A stretch of DNA of 64,000 bases from Pyrenula massariospora (Eukaryota > Ascomycota > Eurotiomycetes > Pyrenulales > Pyrenulaceae), in contig JAGFMI010000021.1 of the NCBI GenBank assembly GCA_021030905.1, forward strand, positions 1 to 64,000. Reading direction: 5' to 3'. Below the pieces are notes generated by a model. It was not told where the DNA came from. It did not search any database and was given only the letters and a program-made list of their open reading frames with translations. Made by a program: the position numbers and the translations under genes. Position 1 is the first letter of the stretch. Each line of letters starts with the position of its first letter. This document shows, piece by piece, positions 32,322-43,578 of the stretch.

Positions 32322-35300
32322 TCTTATATCGGCCAAATTGGATTGATGAAATGTTCACTGCTAGAAAGCTCACGAAGTGGTCTCCTGACGTGCACGTGAT
32401 GACCGAGGCACTTCACTAGACTAGGTAGACCGCCGAGGAAAGAGAGCCAGAAAGTTTGATCCTCGCAGCGTGTCAAGAAGTGGCTCTGTCAATGAAGTTT
32501 CTCTGGTCTAGTCTGATTTAAACACGAAGCTATGTTGTAGGATTGTAAAAAAAAATGTAGTTAAAGACTCACTAATGATATTGTGAGATGAGCTAAAAAA
32601 TGCGTATCAAGTCGAGTGGTAGGACAGTGCTAATAAATATGCACTATGCTCCATTAGTCATGGCGTATTATTTGACTTCGGTGCGCCATTGAGACGACGA
32701 AACACGGGGCCGACTGGCACGGACTGGGTATCAGAATTCGTGTCCCATCAAATTATGAGCGAACAATCGGATGCGCCACGACTTTTCGTACTCAGCCATG
32801 AATTAAATACACGTTACGTATCCTCTTCGATATTCCCTGGAGGACATCAGAATTTAGACCGGCGTTTAACCGGGTAGCCTGCAAAGAAGACTAGGAAACC
32901 ATGTGTTCTCTTTCCTCGTGCATTTATTACGCAAGATTGCTTGTAAATCGGATCTGTGAGATAGAGATCACTTCTCTAGATTGAAATATCTGAAGAGGAT
33001 TCGGGTGGTGGTGTCCAATATGTGAAGGACTGCGACAGGTGCCAGCTGCAATTATCCTAGTCCTTAATCTATGCCCTCCTTTGCGATGCGGCTGGCTTGA
33101 AACGGACCCGGAGAGGGTTCTTTAACCGAATTGAAAGCCGTAAGCCTGTGACAGAAATTTTCAAAGACCTAATTAGGAATAAATTGTGCGAACCAAGCTC
33201 CAGCATCTGGATGCGCACGGAGCTCTTTCGTCGAGCTTGAGAGGCAATCACTATTTTGAAGATCACGGGCAGGCTCACAACGGCTCGGCTTGCCACTGGG
33301 TGGGATTTCTGAACGTAACGAAGAGGAGATGTAGCCGATGTTTGTAAATCTAGTGTTACGACATTCCGACTATCTTGAGCACCTTGACGACTGCAGAGGA
33401 CTTGGTTGATAATCGCAACCATGTCGGCTTTTAGCGAAATAAGTCAGCCCTGATCGGCAACGCGACTCTCATGGAGATCGTTGACGCTTGGACGCGGAAA
33501 CTTTGGGACAACCAGCCCAGTCACCGGCGTTTCATAAGCGCCCCGGACTGAGCAGCGGGCAAGATCCACATTATTTCGATTGGCGATGATGCGACCCAGG
33601 GTGGCACACTGCCCAGTGCTGTGGTCGTTCTCTGCCAGGCCAATGAGACAAAGGCTTTAATCATATCAAATGATGTTCCGGATCCGATCCTCTGAACCCC
33701 TGATCTAAGCTTTATCAGATGCATCCCACCTCCAGGAGGCGGCGTTGGTTTGGGACCTGCGAGAAAGCCCCGCGGTCGCAGCTTGGCGATGGCATGCTCT
33801 CGGCTCAATTCTGCAGCTGAGGGTTGCATGAGAGCTGACGGAACAAAAGTCTAAAGCAGTGTCGCTCTCCAATCCCGGTGCCGGGAGACTAATAGTCGCA
33901 TGCAAAATCGAGGAATCTTTTATCCCGACTTGATTGTTCTAGCCTCCAGGTCCTTTGCACGGGCCCGGCTACGCACGAAACGCAGGGCTCTTTGGGCTCC
34001 GCTGACAGACCCCTGAAGCGCGCGGCGCCATACGTATCCTGGAAGCAAACCACTTCTGACAAAACGGGCGACACGGTTATACGAAGGAGGGGCATTCCCC
34101 AACAAGGCGACCGTTTCAAAGCACACGAATACTAGACAAAGGGGCCCCATCCGTAATTCATCGAGTGGCGGTCTCAGTGGTATGTATCTCCGAGCATAAT
34201 AAGCAGACAGTAGATATCGCAACGGCCGCTTCGGCCCCATCTCCCGCGGCTAGAGTCACAGGCAAGCGATGAAGCGGGCAAGCTGGGGCACGGGAAATCA
34301 TTCTGGGTCGAGACGACTAGGCCGTCATTGTGTTGGGATAGTGGGGGAGCGTTAGACGGAGAAGGGGAGGGATTGGCGATTCTTATGAAGGGCTGGAATG
34401 ATTGAAACACAGCGGCGAGGACCATTGTCTCAGTGTCTCACCTTGCGCATGAGACTATCGATAGTTGCGACTAGCGAACTCGATTCCGTTTCTCGTTCGA
34501 AAAGTGGGCAAAAGACATGCCGGAGTTGTCGCCGCTTTGCCAAAATGCGCCTTTGGCTCGGAATGACGAGCACTTGCAGCGAGGTGTAATAGTCGAGAAT
34601 GGTCGTGGGCAGACCTTTTGGGCCGTTTTGGTCAGTGTGGGAGTTGGCCTGTATCTCTGATTAAGCGGACATCATCCGGAGGGGCGCCGCAGGCAGGTCG
34701 ACTTCAGTGCGCACGATGAGAAAACCCGATTCAGATAGACCGCTGCTCGTTTCTACACATGCTCGACGGTAATCGGTGGCATCCTTTGTACTTGTAGCTT
34801 GCCAACAACGGCTTCCGCCTGCTCGTGTCGCAACACAACGCATGATCGACAACCCCGTCCCATCACATCGACTGACGCCCCCCCTGCTCCCCTGCTCGCC
34901 TGTTCGCGCTTTCCGGGGCTTGCCCTCCCCCAATCCCATCCACCCCCCCTCGACAAAACCCTCCCATCCCCCTCCTGACACTTCTTTCTGCTTACTCGTC
35001 TCTCGGGTGTCCTCCCCTTGGATCTTCCAGTCTGCTGGATTATCGTGTCGTTCGTTGCGGCCGACATTGTTGTCGCTGTTGATTGTTCTTGTGTGGACGT
35101 CGTCGCCTTTTTCCTTCGCCCCCCCGCGTTGCTGGTCTCTCATTTGGCGGCAAACCAACGCTCTCGAAATTTAGCCCGCCGGGTCGAATCCTCACGAGCT
35201 GGCTACTTCTATATTTACTTCTCACCCCCAAAAATCGAAATTCATTCTCACTTATTTGAGAAGGCATCGAGTGGCCTATAGCGACCGCGGCGCTCAACCG

Positions 35301-35325
35301 CAATACTTGTATTGAACTGCACAAA
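32322..35325. other. Gene-poor region with CT-rich leader of the next gene
   Basis: Three kilobases without a recognised gene. I checked both strands for spliced conserved domains and found none, although RPC19 next door shows that intron-rich small genes are easy to miss. 34860-35010 is strongly pyrimidine-rich on the plus strand and probably belongs to the 5' leader of the gene starting at 35326. A run of nine A occurs near 32548-32556. The open frames at 33.0-34.4 kb have no family resemblance. Confidence 0.4.
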
Positions 35326-36719
35326 ATGTCTACCGCCGTGGCGTCCAGCAGCACCACGCCGCTACCCCCTCTCGATCGTGACAATAGCCCGAAGAACTAT
35401 CCCAGCCTTGCACCTTCCAGCTCTTTCCGTCCTCTTGAAAGCATCGAGCCCTCGGCTTCTGCACCAGTACATACAAGCAGTCCTCCGCAAAGCGCTGAGA
35501 GAAATCCAAAGACCACACCTGAGGGCAAGCGCTCTCCTAAACCGTAAGTACACAGCCTGAACTAATTGAAGGAAATACTGAATCTAAAAGGCCCCGAAGC
35601 GCCGGAGCACCGAAGATCATCGTGAAAAAGGAGCCTCCATCGTCACCGAGCCTTACTGGAAATGCTCGTCATCGGCCCCGAAAGCTCGATCTAACAGGCG
35701 GAGGCCGGCCACCCGCTGGCCCAGCTACATCAAGAGACGGTGCTCTGGTAATGCAAGATGTCGGATTTGCTTGTCTGTCTCCCGGATTCCAAACACAAGA
35801 TCCTGCAATGCGCGAGCAACTCCAGCGTAGTATCTCCGTTAGAGACCAACAACGATCAATTATCGAGTCACGACTGCAGAAAACCGCCAAAGGAGACGGA
35901 CCTGACGGAATAAGACCATCAGAGGGTAGCCCGTTTCCTGGCTTGAAATCTGCGTCAAGTGTTAAAAAGCGAGCTCCCCCAGCCGGACTTTCTATTATAC
36001 CCCCTTCTGCCGCACAATTCGCAAACGAGCGTGTAGTTCAATCAGCACCATTGCACCAAACTTTCACAGGTAGGCATGAACCACACCCGGCAACACGGCA
36101 CGTCGTGAATCAACCGTCGAACTTGTCAGCGACTTCCCACATTCACCACGTACCAGCCGTGCAAACCAACAATCGCCTGCCGCCGATCTCTGATGTCTTT
36201 TCCGCAGAGACGCTGGGAACTGGAAGGCGGGAGACTTTCCTTCCTCCCGGATCCGCATCTAATTCTTCTCACTCGAACCAGCGTCCACCATTTCCTTCTC
36301 CCGGCCTCCCATCACATACCAGTCAACCGCAACAGCAGACATCTAGACCACGGGAATACCGCTCAGCTGAAGAAGCTGTTCATGAAATGACCGGCGGTCG
36401 AGAGGACCTACTCCCGCGCATTGTGCACTATGGTGGTCATCAGCCTCCAACTCCACCTTCTCCGCAAACTGGAAACAATGTAACACCACAGAAGTATGGT
36501 CAGCCAAATCCTTCCACAAGCGAAATACGGCCTACCAATGGCCGACGGAGGACCCGAAATGAATACGAGGGAGACAGCAGCCCACCGCTGGGTACCGGGA
36601 GAGAGACCCGTCATCATGGACCATTCGGTGCCGGCCGCGACAGCCCAGGCACCCAGCAGAAAAAGAAGGAAGAGTTTTTGGGTCTTTGCTCGAGAGCCTG
36701 GGATCTGTTCCATTCCTAG
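35326..36719 (+). CDS. Ser/Pro-rich disordered protein of unknown function
   Basis: Two exons, 35326-35543 and 35591-36719, encode 448 residues. I do not recognise the family. The sequence is low in hydrophobic residues and rich in Ser, Pro, Gln and Arg. Possible functional spots are a basic patch (IIVKKEPPSSP) near residue 85, a short helical island (DPAMREQLQRSISVRDQQR) in the middle that could be a conserved core, and REYRSAEEAVHEMTGGRED near residue 330. There are no membrane segments and no signal peptide. The long CT-rich upstream region suggests a regulated transcript. A nuclear or signalling scaffold role would be guesswork. The coding call rests on ORF length, one clean intron and a good ATG context (ACAAAATGTC). 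Confidence 0.78.
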
Positions 36720-37784
36720 CAGACATTGATTACCCTATTTTGGGACCTACTGTCTTCAATGCCCTGGCGCTTGGCTTGGTGTCCGGTGTTGTATGTGCGT
36801 GAATATTTGATCGACCTGATGATATCAGAGTCTTAATGGTGTTTGGAGGTCGAATTACGGAGGTATCTAGATTCTTCTGTCCAAAGGTAGAGCTTCATGC
36901 TCGGAAGGGTAAATATCTACTTCGGAGGAAATAATGTTTGACGAACTTTAATCCTGGGTTCTGACGAGGAAAATGGTACGGAAGGTATCGTGTTGAATTT
37001 AAGACGGCAAGCGAGAGAATGAATGAAAAGTCAGTTCAATCTATATTTCCAAGCCATCATCGCTCCATCCACCTTGCGTTCAGTTATTATTGCAGGGTAA
37101 TTTTGATTCCTGTCTCATCATCAAAACGTTCACCCACGATACAATGAATTCTCAAATTCGAGTCCACTCAAAAACGCCTCGAGACCTATTGGCGCGGTCT
37201 ACTCAGATTGCACTTGAGAACATTCTATGTCCCAGCCACCGCTCCGACGATGCTCTGTTGGACGTTATTTATCATTAGAAACCTGATGCGAAAGTAAAGG
37301 CTTCTCGCATCATCATATGCCCATGGAGTTTGCCATATTTTATCCAGCTATGAACGCTTTGCGTCACGTTTTCTTTGGGGATAGTAAGCTAGGAACGCAC
37401 GTTGAGTTGGCTCTGGTCCTGTGCCCTGGCCATCATGCCTGGTAATGGGAGCCGGAGGTGCTACCTTGACATAATTCCATATATGATTGTTGTGGTATGT
37501 AGATTTATTCGTCGCAATCGGAAGACGGGTAGTTGCAGCTGCCAAAATGATTGACTGCCGCTCTCTATCATCCTCGGCGTTTCTTTTTCTATCTACCTCA
37601 TTTATACATGGGTTTAGTGTGCGGCAATATTTCTGATAGAAACGCCCGAACTCGGTTCTCACCGTTTGACACCATCAGCAAGTATTCTATGGCCCGTGTT
37701 CATCGGGTAATTGGTTGTTACACAGAGCTATGGCATACGATGTAGTCGGCTTCGGTCTATACTTTCTGAATCTGCTACGCGAAT
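36720..37784. other. Convergent spacer, no gene recognised
   Basis: About 1 kb between the stop of the disordered-protein gene and the stop of RRP36. An open frame on the minus strand (37348-37662) has no ATG and no plausible upstream exon, so it is not called. The rest looks like 3'-flanking sequence. Confidence 0.45.
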
Positions 37785-38779
37785 CTATCCAAGATTCTCT
37801 CGTCTTCGTTCCGGCATCGCCTTCATCTCCCTGTCTGCCTCTTTCTTTCTTTTCTTTTTCGCTCGTCTTTCACGCTGCTTTGCTCCCATCCCTTCTATCT
37901 GCTTCGCCCGGATTTCTCTTCTTACCTCGCTCTCTTTCAAAAAATACGGCGCTTGTTTCTTGCCCTCACGAACAAGAGCTTGCTCGTTCCGGCGGTGCTT
38001 GCGCCGAATTTCGGCCGCTTGAGCCTTTGCCTCAACTGCGCGCATCTTAGACTCGAGAGACATGATCTGTCGTGTGAGCGAAGAAAGAGTCTGTGGATCT
38101 TTAGTCTTTTTGGCTTGGGCTTTAAGGGCAGACAGCTCGGAAGAGCGGTAGTCCGTGAGGAAGGCGTAGGCTTTGTTGGAATGAGATGCGGAAGGGAGGC
38201 TGGAGGACATCACCGCGGCGTCAAAACGTGGATCCCGAGATTGAACGGTGGAGGGTGTTGTGAATACTGGGAGGGTCCGGGAAACAGCCCTTTTGCTGGA
38301 CTGGATCATAGGGGCATGTTTGGAAGAGCGGTGGACCGTTGGGACACTTTTGGAGCTGGATTCAGATTTGCGGGTTTGACCATTGCCTGGAACACTTGCG
38401 CTAGGATCGGGAGTTCCGATGCTGTCTCTCTTACGCTTCCCTATGGCAAGTACCTCCTGCGCGCGAGAGAGAGCGCCGAATGAGACGTCATGCGTGGCAT
38501 GCTTGAAGTCTTCTGATGAGCTTGGCTCTACTTTCGACTGAATACTTGGTTAACTCTCCGCTCATTGATATCTCGACTTGGGCATACCTCGTCATCACTT
38601 TCGTTGGTCTCTGATTGAGATGAAGTCTGCGTAGTATCCTCATCCTCCAAGTCATAGAGCTCTACGTTTTTTGGCTCATTTAAAGAACCGAGCGTCGAGG
38701 GGCTCTGCGACGCATACTCGTCCTCGCTTGTTTCTTCGCGGACCTTGACCGAACGCTCAGAGTTGGTGGGTCTGGCCAT
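37785..38779 (-). CDS. RRP36: rRNA biogenesis protein Rrp36
   Basis: Two exons, 38779-38588 and 38537-37785, encode 314 residues. The first exon is acidic and Ser-rich. The second begins SKVEPSSSEDF and holds DVSFGALSRAQEVL, the conserved entry motif of Rrp36, then RDPRFD, NKAYAFLTDYRSSEL, LKAQAKKTKD and KQAPYFLKESEVRREI. The C-terminus is a Lys/Arg-rich helix (RERRAKKKRKKEADREMKA). Rrp36 is a nucleolar component of the small-subunit processome required for early cleavages of pre-rRNA. The 50-nt intron is fixed by frame: only the acceptor at the ATTCAG site joins both halves in phase. Divergent from the NIF-domain gene. Confidence 0.92.
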
Positions 38780-39238
38780 CCATGGACTTTGAGAGTCTTC
38801 AATAGAATGCTACCTGCATAATGGAATTCATACTTTCGGTATTTTACTCGTTGGTATTCCTCTTGGCGGAAAGTTTCTTGCAGAGCGATGCACCCCGCAC
38901 TACGGCCGTGCATACTATGGTAGATGGAGGATTTTTCCCCGCAGGTCGTGGGCAGACAGGCAGACCTTGACAGCATTCGCCCAGCGGTGCTGGGCGACAA
39001 ATACTTTTTATTGCCTGATGCGAAAGCACCAGCCGTGCATACAGAGTTGCCAAAGCCTTCTGTCGACTTACGCCTTTCGATTACTTCCGAACAATCTGCA
39101 TTTTCCTCTCTACCAGACGAGAACAGTGTGATCCCATCACTCGCCTTAACACTGGCTACAATTCGCGCTGACTATTTCTTCTAGTGCGCCCGCTGTGCTT
39201 ACAATCGCATCTTCTATATCCATTCCACCCGACTTGAT
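38780..39238. promoter_or_regulatory. Divergent region RRP36 / NIF gene with possible extra 5' exon
   Basis: A 459-bp bidirectional region. It contains an ATG-started frame at 38924-39184 that is in the same frame as the downstream NIF gene. A candidate 57-nt intron at 39128-39184 with branch-point-like CTGAC and a TTCTTCTAG end would join the two without a frame change. See the NIF entry and the related finding. Confidence 0.45.
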
Positions 39239-40906
39239 ATGTTTTCTCACAATGATGGACAAATATTTGCCAGACCCCCGGGTCCCCCGAGACAGGAAAA
39301 CGACGACCCATCCAAAACGCACGGCGGAAGGTCCAGCCATGGCACCTGGCGCCATGCAGCCCATGTCTTAAATGACGACTGGCGTGGTCGACAACTTCCG
39401 CAACACAAGCTATTTGAAGCTGAGAATGAAGAGTTTCGCTCGACACGTTCAAGAGAAGTTCGCCAAGGCGCTCGATCGAGTGGTTGGCGAGGGCGCGGCG
39501 CTCCCCAACAGTCCATCAACGTTAATGGAGGAAACGGCCGCCTTAGCCAGGGTGGAGGTATAGAAAGCATCCATCCCGGGCACCAAACACCAAGCTACCA
39601 AGCTCCGGTTGTGTACTCAGGTAATCGACAGCTCCCTGGTCAAGTCGGGGGCCCTCGACCTCAACAGGTATCTGACCTAACATTCACACCATATCAGCCT
39701 CTACGGTCCGTCTACAAACACCGCCAACATGCGCGCGCTCGTGTTAACAAGATTCATAGGTTCAGTACTGGCCCGGTCCCTTCCGTTCAAGTACAAAATG
39801 CTCTAGCAAGGTCGCAACCCTATACTCAACAAATGCCATTCTCCTCGAGTTCTCGGGATACTGTTTCATGGTCTACCATGGCAGCTCGAGGTCTTCCATC
39901 TCTCAATCAAACCCAGATCAATCCTACAGGACCTAGGCCCGGTCTTGAGGCTCTAACAAATAGCAGACCTTCTCCCCAACAACTGCCTGAAGCAATCTCC
40001 CCTCCGCCTGCGCCATGTGCCACTGACGTATATATTGCTCAATCAAGGCTACCAACAATCACCCGCAAATCTGCAAAACGTCTACTTCTTGTGCTAGATC
40101 TCAACGGAACGCTGATAGTGCGCCTTCGGCGATCCGAACCAGCAAAGTTCAAGCGGCGACCTGGGTTAGCTGAGTTCTTTAATTACATCTTTGAGAACCA
40201 TGTCGTCATGATCTACACATCTTCTCAGAGAAGGACCGTCAACGTAGTACTCCCTCTACTTTTCAGTAAGCAGGAGCGAGACCGGCTTATAACAGTTTGG
40301 ACCCGAGATAAGCTCGATCTCACTCCAGAACAATTTAAAGAGAAAGTCCAAGTCTATAAAAGACTTGAAAAGATATGGGCTGACCCCGAAGTCCAGTCAA
40401 GCTACCCTGAGACTTCTGGTGAATGGGATCAGACGAATACTATTCTGATTGATGACAGCCATCTAAAAGCTCTTGCTCAACCGCATAATCTGTTGCAAGT
40501 TCCAGAACTTATGGCAAGTTTCAGCGAGAAGACAACACATGTCGAAGAACAAATCCTGGACTCCCTGATCCTAAAACTGGAAGAACTTAAATACCAGGCA
40601 GATGTTAGCCGTCTGATCCGTCTGTGGCAGACGGGACAAAAGGACCCACCACAAGCACCTCTGCGAGCTCCATATGAGGTTCAGGATATGACGGAACAGT
40701 TGGGAAATAAAGCTGATCTGACTGAAGGGTCTAAGGATCTCGTTGATTCACTGGAAGATCAGCTTGCCGGGCAGATGGCTCATATGAGCACTGACAGCCC
40801 TCCATGCGTTCAAGACCGATCGAAGGAGAAGATCAACAGAGATGACAACGGCCGTATTTTTCTTCCCGGCTTAAGCGTGGCTTCCAAGACAGACCAAGAG
40901 TTTTGA
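39239..40906 (+). CDS. FCP1-homology (NIF) domain protein with DLNGT motif
   Basis: A single exon of 555 residues as called from ATG 39239. Residues 1-270 are disordered, Gln/Pro/Arg-rich and low in acids. The FCP1/SCP-like domain spans about 278-470: RLLLVLDLNGTLIVR with Asp287 as the presumed nucleophile, then RRPGLAEFFNYIF, VVMIYTSSQ and ILIDDS with Asp405-Asp406. The family motif is DxDxT; here the second Asp is Asn289 (DLN). That Asp is the usual general acid/base, so catalysis may be altered or lost. A charged region (about 500-555) follows. The protein resembles uncharacterised fungal NIF-domain proteins more than Fcp1 itself, as no BRCT domain is visible. The true start may lie in an additional exon at 38924-39127. 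Confidence 0.82.
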   Translation: MFSHNDGQIFARPPGPPRQENDDPSKTHGGRSSHGTWRHAAHVLNDDWRGRQLPQHKLFEAENEEFRSTRSREVRQGARSSGWRGRGAPQQSINVNGGNGRLSQGGGIESIHPGHQTPSYQAPVVYSGNRQLPGQVGGPRPQQVSDLTFTPYQPLRSVYKHRQHARARVNKIHRFSTGPVPSVQVQNALARSQPYTQQMPFSSSSRDTVSWSTMAARGLPSLNQTQINPTGPRPGLEALTNSRPSPQQLPEAISPPPAPCATDVYIAQSRLPTITRKSAKRLLLVLDLNGTLIVRLRRSEPAKFKRRPGLAEFFNYIFENHVVMIYTSSQRRTVNVVLPLLFSKQERDRLITVWTRDKLDLTPEQFKEKVQVYKRLEKIWADPEVQSSYPETSGEWDQTNTILIDDSHLKALAQPHNLLQVPELMASFSEKTTHVEEQILDSLILKLEELKYQADVSRLIRLWQTGQKDPPQAPLRAPYEVQDMTEQLGNKADLTEGSKDLVDSLEDQLAGQMAHMSTDSPPCVQDRSKEKINRDDNGRIFLPGLSVASKTDQEF

Positions 40907-41776
40907 CGGTAACTTCGAAGGGATTTCTCTAATTCGCTGCAAAGTCAGTGCCTTTTCAATGTGAGCATGCCTTGTACCTTGAGCATTAGCAATGGAGCTT
41001 GCAAAAGAACCGAGTTAGACTCAGAAATTGCTTTGCGGAGACAACGAGTATCGAGCTGGCACCTGCAGAAAATGACATAACTATTAATTTTGACGTGACC
41101 AAGCTATTGAGCTTGATCTCACAGACCCTTGGATTCATTCAATATACAACCAAAACTGTCCGTTCGCTTTTAGATTGGCATGTGACTGGTAGCTCGATGT
41201 TTGAATGACCTCCGTTATGCGTCAACTTGGAAATGTTACGATAGACTTCTAAAGTCCAGTTTACTCGGAGGACTCTACTGTGAGATCAAATCACTTCCAA
41301 AGATCCCGTAAGACATTGTTGCTGGCACAACTTTTTATGTTGGGGACGAGCATGGAGAAGGGTGCACCTTGGAAATTTTCAGTCTTCTAGTGATCAATAC
41401 TTGTATAGAGAAGCCGTCCGATGGACTTGACCCACCGGTCTGATTACGTGAGTGGAGGCTGCGCAATGTTATCATTTAGGGGACGTGTAAGGACACTCGC
41501 GCATTCATTCATGCCAATTTGGGATATGCTTGCACGTAGAACCCTTGAACATGCAAGCCGTGATTGGCCTGCAATGACAGACTTAGTAGTAAATGTTGAT
41601 AGAAACACAGTTTCTATTGGAGCTTTTCGGGTGTGAGAGTTCTACAGCCTCAAAGACCACTTTATTATCAACCAGACTTATGAGCATTGCCAAGCCCGCT
41701 CCCTCATCAATACATCATCAGTGCAATGGTACATGTGTTGCAGGAGTAAGCATGGGCGCGCATATGTGCATCCAGA
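40907..41776. other. Convergent spacer NIF gene / eEF1B-gamma
   Basis: About 870 bp between converging stops. Short open frames only, none recognised; probably 3' UTRs and neutral spacer. Confidence 0.45.
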
Positions 41777-43303
41777 TCATTTAAACACCTTTCCGTCCGC
41801 CCATTCGTATTTCTTACCCCTGATTTCGATGGGCTTGTCCCAACTCCACTGGTCCTCAATGTACTCCTTGTCCTTGGCCGGGTCAAGCTTTGTGAACTCA
41901 TAGGACTCATAGTCAGGCGCAACGTCGAATGCGGGAAGGGCTTCATCTCCGCGGACCAAAAAGACGCCTTGGATGATAGAGTTGTTGCTGGTACCAAAGA
42001 CGGAGGCACACCCGAAAAGATACTTGCGAGACGCTTCGAGGCGGGCGAAGAAGCCACCTATTGCGAGTTCGTTAGTGATATTTCAAGGTTTGGCGAGTCA
42101 AGCATGATTACCGATGAGATTTGAACTCATGAAAGTGAGAGTGAGCTCGTCATTGTACTTGTAATCAACGCGCCATAAGGAGTATTCTTCAGGCTTGTAA
42201 TGCTCCCAGAACCACGGCAGGGCGACTTCTCGCGTTTCTTCATTAGAATACTTTCGCTTCCAGTCGTCTAATATGAGAGTAGGTTTGGGCAAAGCTTCAA
42301 GAGGGTGTTTCTGTTTTGGAGCTGCCGGAGCTGGTTCCTCTTCTTCCTCCTCAACCGCTTTCGCCTTTGGGGCGGACTTCTCTTTCGGTGCTTCCTTTGG
42401 CTTTGGCTCTTTCTTCGGTGGAGTGTACTTGATAGCCTCGTCGATAAGCACTGGCTTCTCCACGACAGCTTTCCATATTGGTTGGTTGACGACAGTCTCA
42501 TACCAGCGAGAGAAGTTCGGATGGTCGGCGCGAAACTTCTTGTCAAGCACGTATTCGAAGGCGCGGGAGACAAGGGATGCGGTGAAGATGTCGGCAAGAG
42601 TAATGCGCTCACCAACAAGGAATGTATGAACGAGGAGATGCTGCTCAAGAGTCTTGATAGCCTTTAGGGAAGTATTCGAGGCCTCTTCAACATTCTTTTT
42701 GTTGTAGGGATCCTGACCAACGAGTGGGCGGAACCACTTGCCTAGGTTTGGAAGAAGCTCGCTGTTCGCATAGGACATCCAGCGGAGGATGGAGGCGTAA
42801 TCTTGTTTGGTCTTTCCCAAAAGAGTAGTCTTCTCATTCTGAGAGGTAACTAATCCGCAAAGTTAGTGGCGTGTGGTATTCCGACAGGTGACATAGCCGA
42901 AGCAATTAAAATTGACGGTCAGAATCTGGGGTATCAACTTGATATTCAGACAGGGATAACTGAAATTTATAACACATCTCATCTCAAAGTGTATGGAAAG
43001 CAGATAGCTTGCACGTGTAGTCAAACTTACGATAAATTGCAATAGCAATAACTTCTGTCAGAACAAAGCCATTTGCGCCTTCAAACGTAGGAACCTTGCC
43101 AAGAGGGTTCAGCTTCAAATACTCAGGATCTGTGACGGGCAAGGGCTGCTTGACTGGCACAAGCTCAACGTCAAGCTTGTTCTCTTTTATGACGGCGAGG
43201 AGAACTTTGGTACGAGAATTGCCCTGCAGAATAATTAGCAAATTCCGGAAATGAACAGGAATTCAAAACCTGCCTCGAAGCCATGGAGTTTTCCGAACGA
43301 CAT
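41777..43303 (-). CDS. Translation elongation factor 1B gamma
   Basis: Four exons, 43303-43274, 43223-43031, 42849-42112 and 42057-41777, encode 413 residues. It starts MSFGKLHGFE and continues GNSRTKVLLAVIKENKL, a GST-like N-terminal domain (about 1-80) with PLGKVPTFEGANGFVLTE. The GST C-terminal domain (about 95-205) has ERITLADIFTASLVSRAFEY. A Lys/Glu/Ala-rich linker (about 215-260) leads to the conserved EF1G domain: LDDWKRKYSN, LPWFWEHYKPEEYSLW and FFARLEASRKYLFGCASVFG. It scaffolds the eEF1B exchange complex that recharges eEF1A. The first intron appears to be GC-AG: the donor GCAGGT is the only one that keeps the frame and joins GFE to GNSR. Divergent from the uS9m gene. Confidence 0.94.
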
Positions 43304-43578
43304 GTTTTCAAGAGATGAACAAAACTTGGGAATAGAGACGGGGTGGTAGGATTTCTCGAGAAGTATCAAATGAGTCAAAGTCCAGGATGGTGAAGGACGA
43401 GGCGTGTTGGAGTTTCTTCTGTGTGGGTGGCAGCGGCCATCCTTGGCAACAGTGGTCTGTGCTTCGGGAGAAGTTTCGAAGGTTGACCGACTTCACTTTG
43501 AAGACCTCTAGTAGCTTCATTGCTTCCCATTGAGCATGACACAGACCCGCTAATCTGCTGGAGACAGGACGTCTCTAT
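43304..43578. promoter_or_regulatory. Divergent promoter eEF1B-gamma / uS9m
   Basis: A compact 275-bp bidirectional promoter between two translation genes, one cytosolic and one mitochondrial. No palindromic spacer motif was seen here. Confidence 0.55.

Noticed and set aside
34661-35158. Overlapping long open frames on both strands
   Set aside because: They arise from the CT-rich leader of the next gene; the translations are low-complexity and unlike proteins.
32322-35325. Relic of a transposable element
   Set aside because: No reverse transcriptase, transposase, terminal repeat or target duplication could be recognised, so there is no support for a call.
37348-37662. Minus-strand open frame of 104 codons
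   Set aside because: It has no ATG (the track start is GTG), is preceded by an in-frame stop, and no upstream exon gave a sensible protein.
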